DNA of 64,000 nucleotides from assembly GCF_964204645.1 (NCBI RefSeq), contig NC_134033.1:5614231-5678230 (forward strand), given 5' to 3'. The position numbers were made by a program, and so were the translations under genes. Source of the DNA: Tubulanus polymorphus (taxonomy: Eukaryota > Nemertea > Palaeonemertea > Tubulaniformes > Tubulanidae). Positions 59,840 to 64,000 of this stretch are shown here, piece after piece. The notes beneath the pieces were generated by a model. It saw nothing but the letters and a program-made list of their open reading frames with translations, was not told where the DNA came from and searched no databases. The first letter of the stretch is position 1; the number at the start of each line of letters is the position of its first letter.

Positions 59840-60915
59840 GTGAGCCTTTGATCGTGTACTACTGATAAACAGTGTATGCGGGTCGTATTTGGGAGGGGGA
59901 TTCTGGCGGTTTGGACACGAGACTCATCGAAGAGTATTCACCCTGTCAATATGAATATTTCAGCGTCGATATAAAGAATTCGTTCATAGGCGATCCTTAC
60001 CGTTTGCTCTCGCTCGAAATACTTCTAAGACTTCGAAATACTTCACTATTGACTTTTAAGACTTACTCAGGACCACATTGCAGGGAAATTTATGGAAAAC
60101 TTCTCCTCTACCTCTTCTACCTCTGCAATTTGGCAACTATTTAAATTATCCTATTTGTTTCTTATTATGAAAAAAGGTTTAGGTTTGAGCATTTATAGAA
60201 CCAACCACTGAACTACGAGTCTGAAGGCATCTTACCAAAGGTCAACTCGTCAAAATCAAACCCGCCAAACCCAAATGAAACACGTAAACAGGAAACACAA
60301 ACTATTGATCTGAACATTTCCCTCAGTCGTGGGCGTTAGCGAGAAACGTAATTTCGGGAATCAATGTTTCCGAGATCAAGCCGGTTTGATTAATATATGT
60401 TTCTGTTTCCCTGCATCGTGTTAGTTTGGTTTTAATGAAATTTGTATCATTCAAAATTCTTTTTTAATTGCATTTGAATTACATACGTTCAATCCAAATC
60501 ATAGGGCGGAATTTCAAGAAAATCGACCGTCAGGTACACTTCTCTACTATCAGATTTTTCTATATGTAGGTTTTTAACTGGCAAGATTTTGGGCGTATAT
60601 GAGCCCCTAGGCTGGGAGGGGCGCCACCCAAATTATTGATAATGATGGGGTCACGTTTCCTGGCCCAGGATTTTACCCGTGAAGCCTGATTAAAAGCCAC
60701 GTATGCTCGATAATGGACGCGCTTGTAAATTTATCTTCATCAAGGTCGTTTGGAATAGTACTACTAATGTCGGTTGCGGAATAGGAACATTTCCTAAAAC
60801 AATGAACGGACTAGACTTGAAGGGAGTGATGATATTCTGTCAATATACACCGCGGTAAGTGAACAACTAAGCGCGAGCTGTCTCAAAGCTATGGTCGGAG
60901 TAAGAGACTCAAACA
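59840..60915. other. No gene seen
   Basis: Intron or flank between CAP exon 2 and the LINE. A frame at 59872-60144 has no splice signals or family features and is taken as chance. No CAP exon 3 was found. Confidence 0.5.
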
Positions 60916-61788
60916 GGTATATACTTGCCACCCGAAACTAGTGTTTACGGTGGAAGTCATTTGTTTGACGATTTAAACAGCGAGATAGCGCAAGTTTTAA
61001 AAGATGAAAATTATCTCTTCATTAGTGGAGATTTTAATTCATATACAAAAACCTTCCCAGAATTTATAACCCATGATGAATTCATAGCAAATGAATTGGG
61101 CCTGGACTTCATTTTTAATGACGCAGTGGTAGGTTTGGCTGAACTTGATGGGCTTGGAATCCGTAATAGATGTAATGAAGATAGCGGGATAAATAACTAT
61201 GGGTACAGGTTGATTGAACTTTGTAAATTGTGTAATATTTTTATTGTGAATGGCCGAGTTGGAGTTGACAGAAATATCGGGAAGTGCACGTGCTTCAAGG
61301 GAAACACAAAACACCTTGTGGACTATTTTATCAGTTCATCGAGCATTTTTAAAAACATTACAGATTTCCAAGTACTCGAATTCGAAAAGCTTTTTTCTGA
61401 CGTTCACTCAGCGATATCTTGCCAAATTAGAAGGGGAAATTTACCAAAACCAGAACAACGGGACCACCCGACAGTTGTAGATCAAAATGCTAGGATTAAG
61501 TGGAATAAACAAAGAGTTGAAACCTATAAAATTGAGCTCAAACGACGTAATGAGGACCAATTAATTGAACTCAATAGAGAACTATTAGATAATAATATCA
61601 ATGCTGGTGATGCGAGCAATATTTTAACTGACATAATGATCAGTACTGCAGTTTCAATAATGGGGTTACAAAATGTAAAAAGTAAGAAAACGGTCAGTAA
61701 TAATAAGGGGTTTAGCCCAAGATTAAAAGAGCCGAGGAGAAACTATCGTCAGATGAAACGGAGAATAGGAGGTATAAATCAAACCTAA
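60916..61788 (+). pseudogene. LINE copy 2 endonuclease part of ORF2
   Basis: SGDFNSYTKTFPEF, NNYGYRLIELCKLCNIF, HLVDYF and SDVHSAISC match the endonuclease of copy 1. Near 61768 a one-base shift leads to a stop at 61786-61788; the continuation is in the frame described next. Confidence 0.8.
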
Positions 61789-64000
61789 ATAGAACAGAAA
61801 TGAACAAAGCTTTTAGGCGATATAAAAAAGCTATCCGAACTCAGAGAAATATAAAAGTGAAAAATATGAATAACACCTTGCGGCAAATGAAACGCCTAAA
61901 CCCAAGGGACTATTGGAAATTCTTCAAAAAGGATAACAATCCACAACGTGAAACCACACTTGAAGACCTCTTTAAATTTTATGTTGACTTAAATAAACCC
62001 CCTACAGATGAGGGGAATTACTCCGGTTTTTTTAATGCCCTTGACTTTTCGTTTGACGGCGATGAGGTATTAAATAGGTTTTTCACTACAAATGAAGTTG
62101 TTAAATGTATGAAAAGACTTAAGACTAACAAAGCTGCAGGAATAGATCGCATAACTAACGAAATTTTAAAAGCCTCACAAGAGTTCATATTACCAACACT
62201 TGTTTTACTTTTTAACACTGTCTTAGATACCGGTGTTATCCCCGACAGTTGGACTATTGGTACTATCAAGCCAATCTATAAGGGAAAAGGCGATGCCAAA
62301 GACCCACACAACTATCGAGGGATCACCCTCCTTAGATGTCTGGGGAAACTTTTTACTAGCCTGATAAATGATCGTCTGACGGAATACCTAGAAATCAATG
62401 ATCTTCTACTGAAAAACCAGGCAGGCTTCAGGAAGGAGCATTCTATATTAGACCATATCTTCACTTTGAATTCACTGATTGAATTATTTATAGCAAACAA
62501 TAAGAAGTTATTTTGTATCTTCATCGATTATCGAAAGGCATTCGATTCAATATGGCGTAAAGCACTCTGGCATAAAATGATAAATACTGGTATAACTGGA
62601 AAAATATTACGAGTAATTTACAATATTTATCAAGATGCAAAGTCATGTATTCAAGTAAACGGCGTCAATTCGGAGTACTTTGAGAGTTTTAAAGGATTGA
62701 GGCAAGGTGAGAACCTCTCCCCTATTCTGTTTTCAATATATCTGAATGATATGGAACCGTTTCTGATTGAAAGTCAGTGTGATGGTATTAGGTTCTTTCG
62801 TGACCAAGAAAGCTTAGATGTTTATTTCCAACTCCTATTATTGTTATATGCAGATGATGCCGTTATACTAGCAGAATCTGCCCAAAGCCTACAATATACA
62901 ATCGATAAAGTCTTTGAGTATTGTCAGATGTGGAAACTCGACATCAACTTGGATAAAACGAAGGCAATAATCTTTCAAAAGAGGAAATGTCGAAATCCTC
63001 CAGAATTTTTCATATATGGGAGTAAAATAGAATTAGTCTCCAGTTTCAGATACTTAGGTATCATTTTCTATTATAATGGAAACCTATCGACATGTATTAA
63101 GTCTATAGCTTCACATGCTAATAAAGCTATGTTTTTTGTTTTGAAAAAGGTAACAGAATACTCCTTGAGTGTTGACATAGCTTTACAACTCTTCGACAGT
63201 ATGGTAACCCCAGTTTTAACATTCGGTTGCGAAATTTGGGGATTTCTAAATTTGAACTTGCTTGAGAAAGTTCAACTGACCTTTTTCAAATATCTATTAA
63301 AACTAAAAAGGTCGACACCGACCTTCTTTGTTTATGGAGAACTAGGACGTTTCCCCTTGGAAGTAACGGTAAAAACCAGAATGCTTAAATTTTGGAGCAA
63401 ATTGTTGAATAATCATAGTAAGCTTTCTTCTTTTATGTACAAGGTTTTGTACCAACAGTCCTTATTTAATAATAATACCAGTAGATGGTTAAAATGTATC
63501 AAGAATACATTGGAATCTAACGGACTTGGTGATTTATGGTACAACCAAAACACACCGGACCTGGAGCTCTTCTCTTTAATAGTGCGGACACGATTAACTG
63601 ATCAATTCACCCAAACTTGGCACAGCATAGTAAATGAATCAAGCATCGCCACGTACTATAAATTTTTTAAAAACCAATGGGGTATCGAAAATTACCTTGT
63701 CAAACTGCCAACGGATCTTAGAATAATTCTTTGCCGATTTCGCTGCTCTAACCATAAACTACCAGTCGAAATAGGAAGATATAACCGTACCCCCAGGGAA
63801 GAGCGAATATGTAATCTATGTAATATGAGAGTCATTGGGGATGAGTACCACTTTGTTCTAGAATGCCCTTTCCTTCAGAATCTTCGCACCCGGTTCATTA
63901 AACCATATTTTAGAATAAGACCAAGTGCCTTCAAACTGATACAATTATTAAATTCTAAAGGCAAACAGCTCTGTAACCTATCTCGCTTTATACAGCAAGG
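61770..64000 (+). CDS. LINE copy 2 reverse transcriptase and C-terminal region, open to the window edge
   Basis: From about 61770 (ATG at 61800, MNKAFRRYKKAIRT) a frame of about 733 codons runs to the last base without a stop. RT boxes: KAAGIDRITNE, NYRGITLLRC, NQAGFRKEHSILDHIF, FIDYRKAFDSIW, GLRQGENLSPILFSIY, LLLYADDAVILAES. Then FGCEIWGF, LKRSTPTFFVYGELGRFP and the terminal CNLCN...YHFVLECPF finger-like motif. The YADD catalytic box is intact. Only the 5' truncation and the frameshift near 61768 disable the element. Confidence 0.9.

Larger units (their letters stand above)
60916..64000 (+). mobile_element. Non-LTR retrotransposon (LINE), 5'-truncated, copy 2; continues past window
   Basis: Homology to the LINE at 1.3-6.3 kb starts inside the endonuclease (VYLPPETS, against VYIPPVSS in copy 1); nothing upstream matches, so it is 5'-truncated. 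It is in sense orientation to the CAP gene. The protein similarity to copy 1 is clear but far from complete, so these are different subfamilies or old copies. Confidence 0.85.

Overview
The window is eukaryotic. Its genes have introns with GT-AG borders, the introns are long and full of repeats, and the proteins are metazoan types: a von Willebrand D/EGF/cadherin surface protein, a rhodopsin-like receptor and a CAP-domain protein. The mix of non-LTR retrotransposons, a tRNA-derived SINE, small inverted-repeat elements and tandem-repeat-bearing elements suggests a marine invertebrate, perhaps a lophotrochozoan such as a mollusc or brachiopod. The phylum is inference; nothing here proves it.

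Layout. (1) 296-31946, plus strand: a 23-exon gene, open at its 5' end, that I assembled by splice phase into one uninterrupted frame of about 1,597 residues. It has a furin-type site, a long Cys-rich region, a vWD module, about ten EGF repeats, two cadherin repeats, a Thr/Pro-rich stalk, one membrane span and a short tail. Its introns hold a broken full-length LINE (about 1.3-6.27 kb), two copies of a short inverted-repeat element, an antisense transposon-type gene next to a ~986-bp foldback element, a SINE with target-site duplications, an AT-rich foreign-looking island (15.7-20.7 kb) and a 1.6-kb intron copy inserted between two 378-bp direct repeats (22.3-24.7 kb). (2) 31947-54700: 22.7 kb with no recognisable host gene. 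It holds a tandem macro-duplication (about 34.27-44.4 kb) built from LINE RT remnants, a 31-bp satellite with a palindromic core, and a 1.3-kb element (three copies, third at 46.84-48.16 kb) carrying ~154-bp subrepeats; then a 0.55-kb tandem duplication and a 0.9-kb inverted-repeat element. (3) 54720-55664, minus strand: an intronless class A GPCR, followed by a ~105-bp tandem repeat. (4) 58772-59839, plus strand: the first two coding exons of a secreted CAP-domain protein. (5) 60916-64000: a 5'-truncated second LINE of the same family as (1), whose reverse transcriptase frame stays open to the window edge.

The most interesting material is the AT-rich island (small genes, repeat arrays, a convergent-gene hairpin, two module copies around a 24-bp satellite), the 31-bp satellite/element macro-repeat, and the domain combination of the surface protein. 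All identifications rest on reading the sequence; no database search was possible.
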